From Chionis minor (lineage: Eukaryota; Chordata; Aves; Charadriiformes; Chionididae), in contig VZSF01005686.1 in the NCBI GenBank assembly GCA_013398295.1, positions 656,176-720,175 on the forward strand: DNA of 64,000 nucleotides, read 5' to 3'. Below, piece after piece: positions 52,204 through 64,000 of the stretch (the first letter of the stretch is position 1; the number at the start of each line of letters is the position of its first letter). Made by a program: the position numbers and the translations under genes. The notes beneath the pieces were generated by a model. That model was not told the origin of the DNA. It was given only the letters and a program-made list of their open reading frames with translations, and did no database searches.

Positions 52204-55200
52204 TGTGGTTTTGCACCTCTTCTTCCTTTTTCCTCCTAAGGGGTGAAGCTTAAGTTGTCTTTATGTTGAAGGGAAGGGTGAACAGAAAAGCAGAAAGAAA
52301 TAAGAAAGATGATACAGAGCAAGCTTAGCAAGAGCAAGTTCTCACAATTCTCAACAGATGACTCTGTGCTGTTACAAATCAGGCTTCTGTCATAAGCTAA
52401 CAAAAAGACAATACAACTTTCAAAGGTCACCCCTGTTTTAAAAATGCTGCATTAAAATAAGTTGTTGTCTTTAATTGCTTTGTTAGCCAACAACTATGAA
52501 ATTCTTCCCTTTTTCAAATGCTGACATGAGCCAAGCGCTTGTGCTCAAGGAATTCCTAGGGAAGCTAAATTCCATAGAAAATATAAATACCAGTAAGGGT
52601 AGTAGCAGCACTGCTTTTACAAGATCATGCCATTTATCTGATACAGGGGCCAACTGGACCATGTTTGCCTCACAGAAACCAGCTGAAATCCCCAATCCTT
52701 TTCAGAGAAAAGGTCAGGCTCAGCTTTCAGACATGCTTATATTCAGCTGCATGTGAATTAAGAACTTACCACTGCATAATTACCCCTCTAGTAGGTGCCT
52801 TCCCAGCAGGTACTTCTTCTAAAATCACATTAATTATTAGGCCCAAGTGTGGCATTAACTAATCATATCACAGGTAATATAATTTCATCATAAAAGTCCT
52901 CTCTAAGAACATTGTTTACATGCTTACAAGTGATTTTAAAAGTATAATTCCAGTGTTGTAGCAGTAAATGCAGACCAAACCAGGTTTAAGTATTTTCTGT
53001 ATGTCCCACATGAATTCATCTTAGAATTTCCTCCGCTAAGAGACTTTAGCAGACAACCGTTTTTCTTTCCTCAATGCCATTTGTTGCAGTAAACTAGCAC
53101 TTGTTTATCTGAACTGCTACATGGGGATAATGAAGACGTGATTATCTGTGTCCTTTAAGTCCCTTTATCTCTCCCCCTCTTCCACCAACCTGCCAGCATC
53201 AGAAAATTCTCAGCATAACAGCTATGACACTTAGCATCAAAAGCATGTTGCTATGACCCTACTGTTTTCTTCAGATACAGTGAACATTTTTAAGTCAACA
53301 CTTGCAAGACAGAGAGCTGAACTGGATCTCAGCATAAAATAACCACCACGTTGCAATGTGTGTGCAATCAGCCATACAGAGACTTAAACTGAGTGGTCTT
53401 ATTATGCAAACAGTAGTCTCTGGTATGCAAATAAATACAAACAAAGCAAAACACGGAACTCTTGAATAATATCAGCTGTTACTGGCAATCAAGAAATTAT
53501 TTCTTATAATCACCTAAAAACAAACAAGACCCTGTTTTAAGCATGATTGTCATACATACAACTGAAGATATAACAGGAATGCATTTAAAATCCAAATGTC
53601 TACACCCATTTCTTTAACAAATGGTGGCCCTCTATAAAAGCAGGCATTCTAATTAATCTATCTTGCTACTGAGCCACCACCACAGTTACATACTTCCATA
53701 AGGGTTACAGAATTTAATTGCATAAACCAGTTTACAAAAGCAGAGTACTAACATACATGAAAGTAAACTTTAATCAGAGAACAGATAAAAAGGACAAAGG
53801 ATGGAAGCTGCAGTTTTGGAAGCATTATTAGCAGCCTCCACGTTTCCCCTTGCTCCCTACTAAAATAAAGAACAGAAGAGAAATACACATAGTTTTGAGA
53901 ACGGCCAGGAGCCAGTAGTGCAGAAGAGATTGTACTTCCCCTTTTGTTGGAGAGTTCTTGCAGCAGCTATACTGAATCTGCATTACAATGCTTTGCCTCT
54001 GGGCAGCAGCAATACCATAGTATACTACGGTAACTATAAATGTTTAATCACTGCCTATGATCTCAGCACAGTCCACCAGTTTCATTTTGTGAGCATGGGC
54101 CAAGCTGTGCAGAAATATCCTAAATCAAGGTTTAACAGCATCAGTTAGAAATTACTCTGGCTGCGAATCCTCTTATCTCCTCTTGCTCATACTACCCAGC
54201 TCTGAAGGCAGACTGCTTTTCCAGCACCACTGTTAAACCTGAAGATGCACCCCACAATGCAGAGCACGTAGACAAGCAAATTAACTCACAGTCACATTAA
54301 TGTTATCTAGACCTCAGTGATATCCATACTCCTACAAGCTACAAAGCCAGCTGTCTGTTCTCTGTGAAGCTGAAAAGTAATAGTAAGACCCAGAAAAAGT
54401 GAGAAAATGAGATTGATCAAGTTCATTTCAGTAATGTTGTTTTGCATAAAAAGACATTTTTTGGTAAGTAACTAAAGAAGAGATTTCCTTCTTCACTGGA
54501 AGAAGAAGAAAAAGCAGGAAACAAACAAGGCAGGATATAATAGGAAGGTCCATTATATGACAAGTTAAACTGAATTTTCAGGCCCCTGGGGCATAAATAG
54601 TCTAAAGATGTAACGAACTGACATTCAACATCCTGTGGGCTAATTATGAGCAACTGCGGCAGTAATCCTGAGTGAACTATTCACCTTCTTCATTGACAGA
54701 AATGCACCGGCGTAACCTGACTTTAATAACAGAATGGTATCTCCAACATTGTGTTTTAATGAGTTCTGATTTGATATTAGTAACAGCTTGCCCCATATTA
54801 GTGTACTGGTGATGGCCTCCTACAGTTTCTCTTTGAAAAGAAACTGAATTAGGGTCACAGAACAACAGATTTTGTAAACTCTAGTGAATAATCTAAAAGA
54901 CAGGCACTGATCTATAATGAGTATATAGGACATTAATATGAGGATGATTTTGTGGCTCAAAAGTTAAATAAAGAAGTCTGTGCCTGTGAAATACGCAGCA
55001 GGTATTAACATGTGTCTATTTTAGACAGTTAACTAGATGTGTAAATAAATAACTATTTCTGCATGCAAATACCTTTTCTTTGCAAAACTACATAGCCCTT
55101 CACCAGGTAATGCTATTTTCCTGTATTCCAGTGGATGATTCTGCTGTGCACATGTGCATTTTGTGCATTTCTTTTAGTAGTCATTTAGTTGTTTTACCTG

Positions 55201-58200
55201 AGTTTGGAGGAAATACCATTGAGCAACAATTGCACAATATTTGGAAAATTGCTGCATTGTAAAGCCCCACTACTTCAATTGAGGTTAAAATGTACTTTTC
55301 AGAAGTGTCTTTTTAAATGAAGGGCCAACATTGCTCCCCCAAACAAGTACCACAGACAGTATGTTCAACTGCTCTCAGACAGGAAATTGCTTTTTTCTAA
55401 AGAATGTTTTGAGATTCTTTGGCTATATGTTTTTTTCCACTCTAGCAAAATGGAGTTGCAAGAGGTTGTACTGGTAGGGGGCACAAGGATCCTTTCTCTA
55501 CACCAGTCAGAGGAAGCCACTCAGATATCCTCTAAGTAGAACTACTGACTTCATTTAAAGATCTCTCCCACACTGTGCACGCTTCATATTGGTTTACTCT
55601 ACTCATTTTTATCTGACATCCCACAAAACAGTTTTGAGATTTCTACATTACCCTTTGCCTATTGCTTGAGTAATGTACATCTTCCCATCAAAATTACACA
55701 AAACTTCTTAGATACAGGACTTCTCACATCTCTCTCATTTTCAAAGAGAAGGAGGGAGGGGGGGAAAAAAAACTCTTTGAGGAGCCAGTAAGAAAACCTT
55801 GCAGTGTTTGTCTGTTTTCAAATGTTATGCACCCTGTATAACAGGTCAAGCTTGGTACTAACTTCTGCTCTCTGCTCACTGTAGCAAGGCAAAAAGATAG
55901 AGGACCAGATTCCAGCTGCAAAAACAAAGGATACATTTTGGAAGCCCACTCCTCTCACCTGTTCCCTCCACTGAAAGCAAGAGGCATGCTTATTTTGATA
56001 TTGTTGTTGTGAGGTACTCATTAAATTATTGCTCATAGCAGGGGGCAAGGATACTTTTGACTAAATCTGTTAGCCAGACTCCTACAGTGACTCTCCTCTG
56101 GATTCCCCAGCAGGCGTCTCTTTGAAGTGCTTATAATAAATGGAATACAACTGGGAGAAATCAGAAAGGGCAATGTTGACAACTGTCATAGCAGGTTATA
56201 GCTTGAATGGCAACTGAGCAGAAGGTCTCTCTCTCTGTCTCTCTCATACCTCAGATCTTCTTAGCATCATTTCTGGTAGACATCCAACCTCCATTAGCAA
56301 GAGTTTCTGGAAAATTGCATTTCTTCCTAAATTCTCTGTCTCTGCTGTAAACGTAATGCACTGTTCCAGGCCACCAGGTCTTCCAGATGAAATGGTTTTG
56401 CAACTGTAACAGCATATCCACTATGATAGGCAAAGTGCCAAGATATAATTAGTGATACATAACAGAAATTACAAGCAATATTAATGGAGGATATATTTCA
56501 AGGAAAGACCGATTTTCATTCCAGAAGCATTTTTATGCCATTATATAAAGGGCAAAAAAGTTAATGCTACTAAATATAGTATAACTCCTCAGCAACCATT
56601 TTATCTGATGAATGCTATATATTTATGCTGTACCACAAATTGCCTCATCAATTATTTCATTTCATCAGCACTAGAAAATTCAAAATATATGACAACTTTA
56701 AAATATCCATTAACAGCTGATAGTTTCACATAATACTTAACACATTGTGAAAGCACACATGTTTTTGAAATAAAACTTTTTATGTACTAAAATACATGTG
56801 CATACTACTTTTGTTGGTAATAATAACTGTAAGTTCCCCTGAAGTCAGGAAAATTCTATTTCAACACTGTTCCAAGTGTTTCAATATCTAATAATGTTTT
56901 CAGCCCTTTTTAATACATTACTTTGCAATATCAGCCTCTAAGTTGAGGGCTTAAAACCACCAGGAAAAGTTAAGACACCTAAGAAAATCTGTTTCAAGGC
57001 TAAATATAAGAATCAAGGAAAGCAAAGGAACAAAGGTTAAAAAAAAAAAGATCTTGCACAACCCCCCCTTCCCCCCGCCTCCCCACATGGTCTAGTAAGG
57101 TGAAACGCTAAAATCCCTCGATTTGAGACTTTTTCTAATCAGCGTAGAAAATTCCTGTTATAGCAGAGGCTGATACTACACAACCCAGTAGGCTTTTATG
57201 AATCCTAATTTCTATGATTGCACAAAAAATTGTACAACAAGTTAGTGGGAATTAAAGCACCTCCAACTGAAGGATGCTAAATGTAAGCTAACGCTGAGCA
57301 ATAGCAACTCATTGTGTTCTTGTTCTGAATGATAATTTGGTGCATGTGTGAGAGAAGCCTGAGGCCTAACCAGGACTTCCCATGGAGAGAGGAGGAACAG
57401 GCAGCATGGTACGAGCCCCACAGCAACACTTTAAAGTGCTGTATTTCAAAAATGAATCTCAGACTATGCATGGTAGAGAGGACACAGGGACAGAAGCATT
57501 AATTAATCCTCCAAAGAACAATTTTAAGTTTTCATTTTTTTCATTTTTCAAAAACTTTCTGAAATCCATTATTTATAGAGTAACTGAAGAACAAGAAAAA
57601 AGTATATCAGTAAACAAAAACATTGTAGTGATGAAAACAGAGCATTGCTAAACTGTGCCAAATTTGAAGAGAAATAGCAGTTTCAATAGTTTCCACAAGA
57701 ATGAATAATGGCAAAATATCTGTGAACTCAAATTTTATTCAACTTATGCAAACATGGAGAAGATGATCTTCTTGGAGACTAGGGAAGTGATTTGAAATAA
57801 GATGTCACATATTCTTTGAAGTCACTTCTCCTAATACAGCAGTGGGTTAATATCACTGGCCTTAAAGTTAGATATCGTACTATTTAATTGCAAATTCAAA
57901 GCTAACCTAAGTTCTCCTATCATGTTCCTGTCCATCAAACCAGTGTAATAGCTATTTTAAGGTTGGCCATGTGTGGGAGATCACTGATGCTGAAAAAATC
58001 ACATCACTAAAATATTTGTCTAATTAATTCTCAAAACAGATTGAAACATAACACAAAACAAAAAGTGCAATTCTACAGTTATAAAGCAATGTCACTTCTT
58101 ATTTTGGCTAGGGACCGGGGACTGTAACATCTACGCTTGTATAGCTTCTCAGTATGCACCAATACATCTCTTCTCCATGCCCACAACTCCATTCTCCAGT

Positions 58201-59505
58201 TGTCCATACTGTGGACTTACTATAAGAGAGAGACATTGAAAGTCAAAAGGACTCTGATTTTGGTTGTACGTGATATTGGACTCCTGTACAATTGTCTTTC
58301 CCAAATCTGATTCAACATAATTGCCTTCAGCTTTTCTTAAAGCAACAAAGACATGCTTTTTCTCTACCTGCAGAACAAAAAATTCCATAAACATCACTAA
58401 GAAAAATGGTTGAAAAAAGGCTTAGATGATTTACCTCAGCAAGATAGCAGTCAGGCTAGACACTGACTATCCATACTGTTTTGGCATATGGTTGTGAAGG
58501 GCTCTAGAGGCAGAAAGTTTGCTGTAAAATCTGTTGACTACATTGATACTTGTTTTCTAAGCAGCTCCTTAAATCTCTTATTCCATTCTAAAATGTTTGC
58601 CCGAGGAAAACAAGAAAAATAACTAAGATATTTCTTCTATTTTTACCGATCATAAAAAGTAAGATCATACTAAGACTTAGCTGATTCCAAGTCTAGCCTT
58701 TCATTTTTGTCTTGTTCCAGAAGGGGTATAAAAAAAAAAAAAAAACCAACAAAACCAACCCAACCCATATTTTAGTAGCAGAGGTTCAAATATCATCATA
58801 TGAAACCTTCCAAAACACCTCCACTGGTCTTTTAAATTAAGCTGGCTGGCTGTGTACTGTAGCACTAAAAATCACAGAAATTCCTACAGGTGGAAGCAGC
58901 AACTCTGAACAGGTACATGGTAATAAAGACCCTCCAAAAATATATATTTTACAAAAAATAAGAGAGAGAGGAGCGAGAAGAGAAAAGAGTAAGGTTGATT
59001 TTACTGCAGCAATGATTTGGACAGATGCGACACACATGAAAATCAAAAAGGTTGCTCAAATGCAAGCCGAGGATTGATCTTCTGTAACAAACAATAGGAA
59101 TTTTGAGAAGCTGGCATTTAAACAATTAAAGCTCACCAAAAATTCAAAATGACAAATCTACCTCTCATTTTCAAACCCTTGTCTTAACTTCAGGGTATCT
59201 TTATATCAGCATGCACCAAAAAGTATTTCACTGCCTTTAGCTGAGTAACTAAGTGATCTGTGAAAGGTAAACGGTTTGCTGTTGGATTTGTTTCCCTTTT
59301 CCAATTAGCTTGAAGTTGTTTGTGCAATTTGGCTTTGCAACAGGTAGCTACTGGAGATGCCCTGAATTTTGAGTTAATAGGAAATTCTTTGCTTGCAAAT
59401 ACTATCCGTATATATATGATCTCTATAATTTTATGAATATTTTCCTTTTAAATAAAGATTTTACATATTTTAAGTATTTATCTAGTTCTCTCAGCATCAG
59501 CTTGA
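52204..59505. other. Long anonymous AT-rich non-coding stretch
   Basis: No gene or recognisable transposon was seen in about 7 kb. It contains a C-run tract at 57062-57084, a CT-rich patch at 56229-56247 and an A-run of 16 at 58730-58745. Open frames are short and featureless. Confidence 0.55.
57062..57084 (-). repeat. C-run tract, potential minus-strand G-quadruplex / i-motif
   Basis: Seven C, TT, six C, G, CC, T, four C. Read on the minus strand this offers at least four G-triplets with short loops. It follows an A-run of ten. No promoter context is visible. Confidence 0.65.
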
Positions 59506-59598
59506 GTTACATTAGGGAGCCAAGTCCAACAGGCAGTTGGACTAGATTATCATTGTGAGTCCCTTCCAAATGAGCTATTCTATTCTATAATGTTTATT
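59506..59598 (+). mobile_element. Worn CR1 3' tail
   Basis: About 90 bp resembles the extreme 3' end of CR1: 'GTTGGACTAGATTATC', 'GTCCCTTCCAAATGAGC', then 'TATTCTATTCTATAATG'. The sequence is diverged and short, with no coding remnant. It represents a severely truncated insertion. Confidence 0.8.
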
Positions 59599-59792
59599 TT
59601 CAAATAATAGTATCATTAATAATCATTTTTGCAGATACAGCAGTAATAATGTTGATCACTGAGCATACAGAACGGGTGCTTGTCATACAAGTTTATCGAA
59701 CTCCACTTTTGCATGCACCAAGATTTAGAAATTGAAGCATATAGATATGCTATTAGCAAATAGGACGAAAGATATTAGAAAGTTTAGCTCTG

Positions 59793-60007
59793 GCATTTTT
59801 ATTTGGCTCTCAGACTAATATCCAGATATTATATAATAATCCAAATCCTATTTCAGGGTACTTGCAATAGTTAAAGTCACTGAAAGCACTTTTGCTGAGA
59901 CACATTGCATGGTCAAAGGAAAACGAAAATGTATGTTCAAAGGAAAATGTTTATTTGCAAGCTATGCTGGAAGCTGAAGTGGTAATAGGTAAATAGGTAA
60001 AGAAAAT
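59793..60007 (+). repeat. Direct repeat copy 1 (~210 bp)
   Basis: This is the first copy of a sequence found again at 61666-61881 in the same orientation, about 1.87 kb away. The core 59872-59982 (111 bp) is identical in both. The 38 bp to its left carries five differences, and beyond that the copies drift with indels. The core includes two TCAAAGG motifs (59913 and 59937) and TGTTTATTTGC (59949). I do not recognise it as a named repeat, and no terminal inverted repeats or LTR ends are visible. Confidence 0.9.
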
Positions 60008-60965
60008 ACAGTTTTATGGTAAAAAGTAGGTGTCTTGGTGGAAAACTGCGGTTTTTAAAATATCTTCCCAGATGCTGTCAAACCATGAAAGTGTCCATGT
60101 TACATATCTGTGGCAGGGCCTTCATTTTGGAGATCATTAGGCATTCCCAGATCTTACCCCAATGTTTGATTATTTAGGGACTTACTTGCTAGCTTTTGAC
60201 GCAACATGCTAGAACTTAACTTTTCTGTTACTCATTACTACGCTGCTTGAGTACTCTTTTTAGCAACAATATGCATTGTGACTGAAATAAAATACACTAC
60301 TTGATGTCAAGTCCTGTGAAGACAAACTTGAGATTTAAGGGTAGTGCTGCTGTTCTGAAAGGTACAACATTGTTGTTGATTGTGCTGTTAGATGTTTATT
60401 TTCTTCACCAGGCTTCAGAGACTGAATCACTCACTGGATGAAACCGCACATGAGTTTCATAGTAAAGAGAGCTATAAAAATAGCCTAAGCTAGAATTTGA
60501 ATGCAAGGCATTAAAAATGTATATGTTGTTCTATATAATGCAAATACACAGTAATGTTAGCAAGCACTATCCTTTCATGTGTAAAAACCAAACTGATCAA
60601 TGGGATACAAATGGAAATGTGGTTTTGACTTTGGAAAAGGGAAAAAAAAAAAAAGTAGTAAGATTTGTCCTCATCCTGATGCAAGAATAAGCTCTCTATT
60701 AAAAAAAATAAAAATCATAAGAATAATTCCTATTTGTATTGTACTTAAAAAGACTATATTTTTCCTTTCTGTTTCACAACAGTAAAAAAGGACTAATTCT
60801 TATTTTTAATATTCTCATTTGACTAAATTAGAGGATTAACTGAAAAACCCAGATAAGATACAGCTAGTTCAATTTATTCAATAGAAACATGGTTTAAAAA
60901 AAAAATCTTTCTCTCATAAATCTTAATAGTGAAATATATAAGCACGAGAAAAAGTAAGAATCTCT

Positions 60966-61087
60966 TTTACTTTGCAGATGTGAAATTAATTACAGAGATA
61001 AGTGAGTTACCAAGGGTTATTCAAAATCTTTAAAGAAGTTAGAGACTGAACATGAGATCTCAGTCCAGTGCTTTATCAGCATATCGT
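60966..61087 (-). mobile_element. MIR-type SINE relic
   Basis: Read on the + strand, the segment follows the reverse-complement layout of MIR-type tRNA-derived SINEs: 'GAGATAAGTGAGTTACCAAG', a stretch in place of the usual 'CACACAGC', 'AGACTGAACATGAGATCTC', then 'AGTCCAGTGCTTTATCAGC'. The order and spacing of blocks match. The tRNA-like head would be to the right. Old SINEs of this kind predate birds. It lies between the two direct-repeat copies. Confidence 0.6.
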
Positions 61088-61665
61088 TTTTATGAGTGGC
61101 ACATTGTCAGATCTATTATACTATTAAAAATACACATTCTTACAGCCTCCTCTTAATACACAATCTTTTCTATTGGGAAACAAACAAACAAGCAAACAAG
61201 CTACAAGTAAATATCAGGAGAAAGAAGAATAATTTTTCTGTATAAATCAGGAACACATAATCATTCTTCTCTTCAGAAATTTATATGCTAACAACACCGT
61301 TTTTGACAACAGAACCATGCATGGACATTTGTACAAATGAAGTACTGTTCAAGAAATCCTACTTGCTTATTCAAAATATTGGATGTAAGCTCTCACAGAG
61401 CTCATGGGAAGCGTTTTAGACACACTGATAGAATCCAGGGCATTAAACACAAAACTTACACTGGCGTTGGGGATACAGCAAGGAAGTACTACTGGGCAAA
61501 AGTATACCAATTCATAAAGGATGAGGTTCAAAAATGATGGTAAGGCCTCTTTGTCGCTCAAACATATGGTAAGTTGAGGCATATTTAACTCCATATCACA
61601 CTAGCAAGATGTAGGTCTTTTACTGATCCTCATCACTGGACACACTTCCCCTTGGCTGTCCATGA

Positions 61666-61881
61666 CAGGCCTTTTGCTCTCAGCACTAGATCTCAGTTTT
61701 ATAATAATAATCCAAATCCTACTTTGGGGTACTTCCAATAGATAAAGTCACTGAAAGCACTTTTGCTGAGACACATTGCATGGTCAAAGGAAAACGAAAA
61801 TGTATGTTCAAAGGAAAATGTTTATTTGCAAGCTATGCTGGAAGCTGAAGTGGTTTTTGTACCTTAATAGGTAAAGATAAC
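61666..61881 (+). repeat. Direct repeat copy 2 (~210 bp)
   Basis: This is the second copy of the 59.8 kb repeat. The identical 111-bp core lies at 61743-61853. Beyond it, this copy has TTTTTGTACC before the shared AATAGGTAAAG, while copy 1 has a small tandem of TAGGTAAA. The motif positions are 61784 and 61808 (TCAAAGG) and 61820 (TGTTTATTTGC). Confidence 0.9.
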
Positions 61882-64000
61882 AAAAGATCATGCAAAAATA
61901 TGCAAACGAAGTCAGTGATGACTTTTATTAGAGCCTTTCTATGTGTATACATTGCCTAAGCCCACCAGATGTGTAGCGGCAAGATTTGCTTCCAGATGGA
62001 TCAAGGTCGAGTGTATCAGTTGTGCTCCAGGATCCCTGTCGATTGGGATCAAATCCATAGGTCAAGGAAAAGAAACCTTGGCTGTTCAGAGGCATCTGAG
62101 GGGAGTTTGCTGTTCCTGAGGGGACTATGTCTAGCAGGCTATAGCAAGCAAAGCCTGCTGAAGTATTATGGTTCAGCTACAGTTAAGTTCTCTTTTCAAG
62201 TGAAAATACAATAAAAACAAACCCCAGATCCAAACATAAAAATGTCTGACACGGCAAACATTGGACCTGCATTCAGAAATAGTTTCACCCTGCACTTCTG
62301 CAGGGCTCCTATTAGCACAGTCCCTTGCCATGGGACAGCAGATGCTTGGTGCAGGAACTCCTGGATAGGTTGCACCCTTTGAATAGAGGTTCTGCACCCA
62401 TTTTCAGTTACAGCAGTTCAGTCCATGACAAGGGGAAAACAGTGAAGAAATTATAGTATGTCTGCTTAATATCAGCTACTCCAAAACATGAAGAAAAAAC
62501 TGTAAATTTGGACTTAAATCTTCCACATGGAAGCACACTGCTTTATCACTGAATCACTAGTTCAGTTTCCCATTTAATGAATTCACTTCTGAGACTCTGA
62601 GAATAAAGATACACATATCGAACGCATAGTTCTCCCCTTATTAAGCAAAAAAGATCTTGCTTCAGCCTTAATTGTATTTTCCTCAAACAGCAGGAAGAAA
62701 TAACTCAAACCAAAGCAAATCCAAATATTCTTTAACCCCAAAATTAAGAGTTCAAAATCCAGGCAAAACATTTTAGTGTTGATTGGTGATCTACTGCAAC
62801 TGCAACCACAAACTGCCTTCGCAAAGATGTAGGAAAAAAACCATCTAAATTAATATACAGCAGCTAAAACGCACCTGAAAAATGCTAAACTAAATTAAAA
62901 TAAAGCACTAGGAAAAAAACTACTTGTTTATCCACGTTAGGCCTTTTTAAATCAAACTTGTTCTTATTATGAAGAGCAATGCCTTCTAACATAAACCCAT
63001 GCAGCACTTTCGTTTGTACAATAGTACAGGGAAACCATTAGAAATTAGTAGAAAGGAATTTTCTTCCTGAGAGGAACAAAAGAGATACAACTTTACATGT
63101 TAAGAATGGGTATGTCTTTGTTCTGAGGGAGAGTGAAGCTGAAGGGAAAAGCAAACAAAACAAAGCCAAAAAACCTCCCAAAACGCAAAAAACCAACAAA
63201 ACAAAATAAAACAAAACAACCTACCCCCAAAACTCTGCAAAGCTCTCAGTGCATTTTGGGGTGTAAATCCCCACGAGATGTATTACCACTGTGGTGTAAA
63301 CTATACCACAGTTGCTACCGCTCACATTTCTACATAATAGCATATCCATTACATCAGTCCATTAAGGACTGCCCCATCTAGCAGGTGCTGAGTAAGCACT
63401 TCAGCAAACAGCTCCCACTTTGCTGCCCGTGGCTACATTGCTAGCAAAAGCAAATCTATTTCAGTTCAAGATAATTGGGAATGCCTACTTAAGCTGCAGT
63501 ATCGCCACGGAGGTGATCCACCACTGTACACAGTTGCTAGACAAGCTCTAAGAGGACAGGCAGATCTGGGATCCAACCCAGTAAGCACAGAAAAGGAAAG
63601 AATACTACTCTGAAGAGGATGGAGGGACAGTCACATCAAAACAAGCTCCAGATACCTAACACTGGCATCTGATTTCCCTGCTAATCCCTGCAAGTTTTGT
63701 GGTCAACGTTTTCCACCACTATCTGTGTGGGAGCTGCTCACAAATGAAGAACATAGGCTGGAAAAGCCTACACTGAATTTCCACAACTACTTGAAGCATC
63801 CTCTCTCTCCTCCCACTTTCACCTACTCCCATGAATGCAGCTGAAAGGAATGGTAGTGGAGGACTATGGTTCTCTCACCAAAAGGGTAAATGACGGATTA
63901 TTCAAATTAGGTAGCATGAGCTTACCTGACCATGAGTGGTTGCTTTTGTCAGTTCATACATGACAAAACAGCTGTAGGATGTTTTTTTCTCTGCTTATTG
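61882..64000. other. Anonymous non-coding DNA to window end
   Basis: No gene was recognised. Open frames at 61969-62214 (+) and 62173-62397 (-) overlap and are featureless. An A/C-biased simple patch lies at 63148-63232, and a small hairpin at 63289-63311. Confidence 0.5.

Noticed and set aside
59793..61881. Pair of LTRs of a retrovirus-like element
   Set aside because: The copies have no TG...CA ends, no primer-binding site and no coding sequence between them. The DNA between is AT-rich and includes an unrelated old SINE.
63905..63960. Minus-strand donor-like GTAAGC with an upstream TACAG
   Set aside because: The supposed acceptor has a purine-rich, not pyrimidine-rich, tract.
1..64000. 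CRISPR arrays, tRNA or rRNA genes, bacterial-type operons, phage genes
   Set aside because: No regularly spaced repeats with unique spacers, no cloverleaf or rRNA signatures and no prokaryotic gene structure were seen.

Overview
The window looks like bird nuclear DNA: AT-rich, poor in CpG, with no dense open reading frames. It carries several copies of the CR1 (chicken repeat 1) non-LTR retrotransposon. Three of them end in the short tandem tail (ATTCTATGATTCT-like) that marks CR1 3' ends in birds. I found no complete protein-coding gene, rRNA, tRNA, CRISPR array or operon. Almost all short open frames are chance frames in AT-rich DNA, microsatellite translations, or shadows of CR1. The region is best read as a gene desert or the inside of a very long intron. 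Species and chromosome cannot be set from the sequence.

Layout. 1-7.7 kb is anonymous AT-rich DNA. 7.71-7.93 kb is a CR1 3' end (+). 9.25-9.59 kb is an old internal CR1 piece (+). 12.3-12.45 kb may hold an old amniote repeat. 13.15-13.34 kb is a possible small exon. 15.54-16.50 kb is a very old CR1/L3-type LINE (-), with a possible MIR scrap just before it. 20.86-21.68 kb is a younger CR1 (-). 25.31-25.40 kb is a second possible exon. 28.45-28.64 kb is a purine-rich satellite with hexamer structure. 39.16-39.66 kb is a CR1 of another subfamily (+). 45.02-45.12 kb is an assembly gap beside a TGGA microsatellite. 47.15-47.26 kb is a possible non-coding exon. 49.82-52.20 kb is the longest CR1 (+), 2.4 kb, with broken endonuclease and reverse transcriptase sequence. 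59.51-59.60 kb is a worn CR1 tail. 59.79-60.01 and 61.67-61.88 kb are two direct copies of a ~210-bp sequence sharing a 111-bp identical core. 60.97-61.09 kb is a MIR-type SINE relic.

Nothing here works as a gene system. The value of the window is its record of repeats of different ages, a duplicated sequence with an unusually well-preserved core, and a few exon-like segments that transcript data could test. I did not find convincing evidence of an undescribed biological system. All family calls rest on recognising sequence by eye; no alignment was run.
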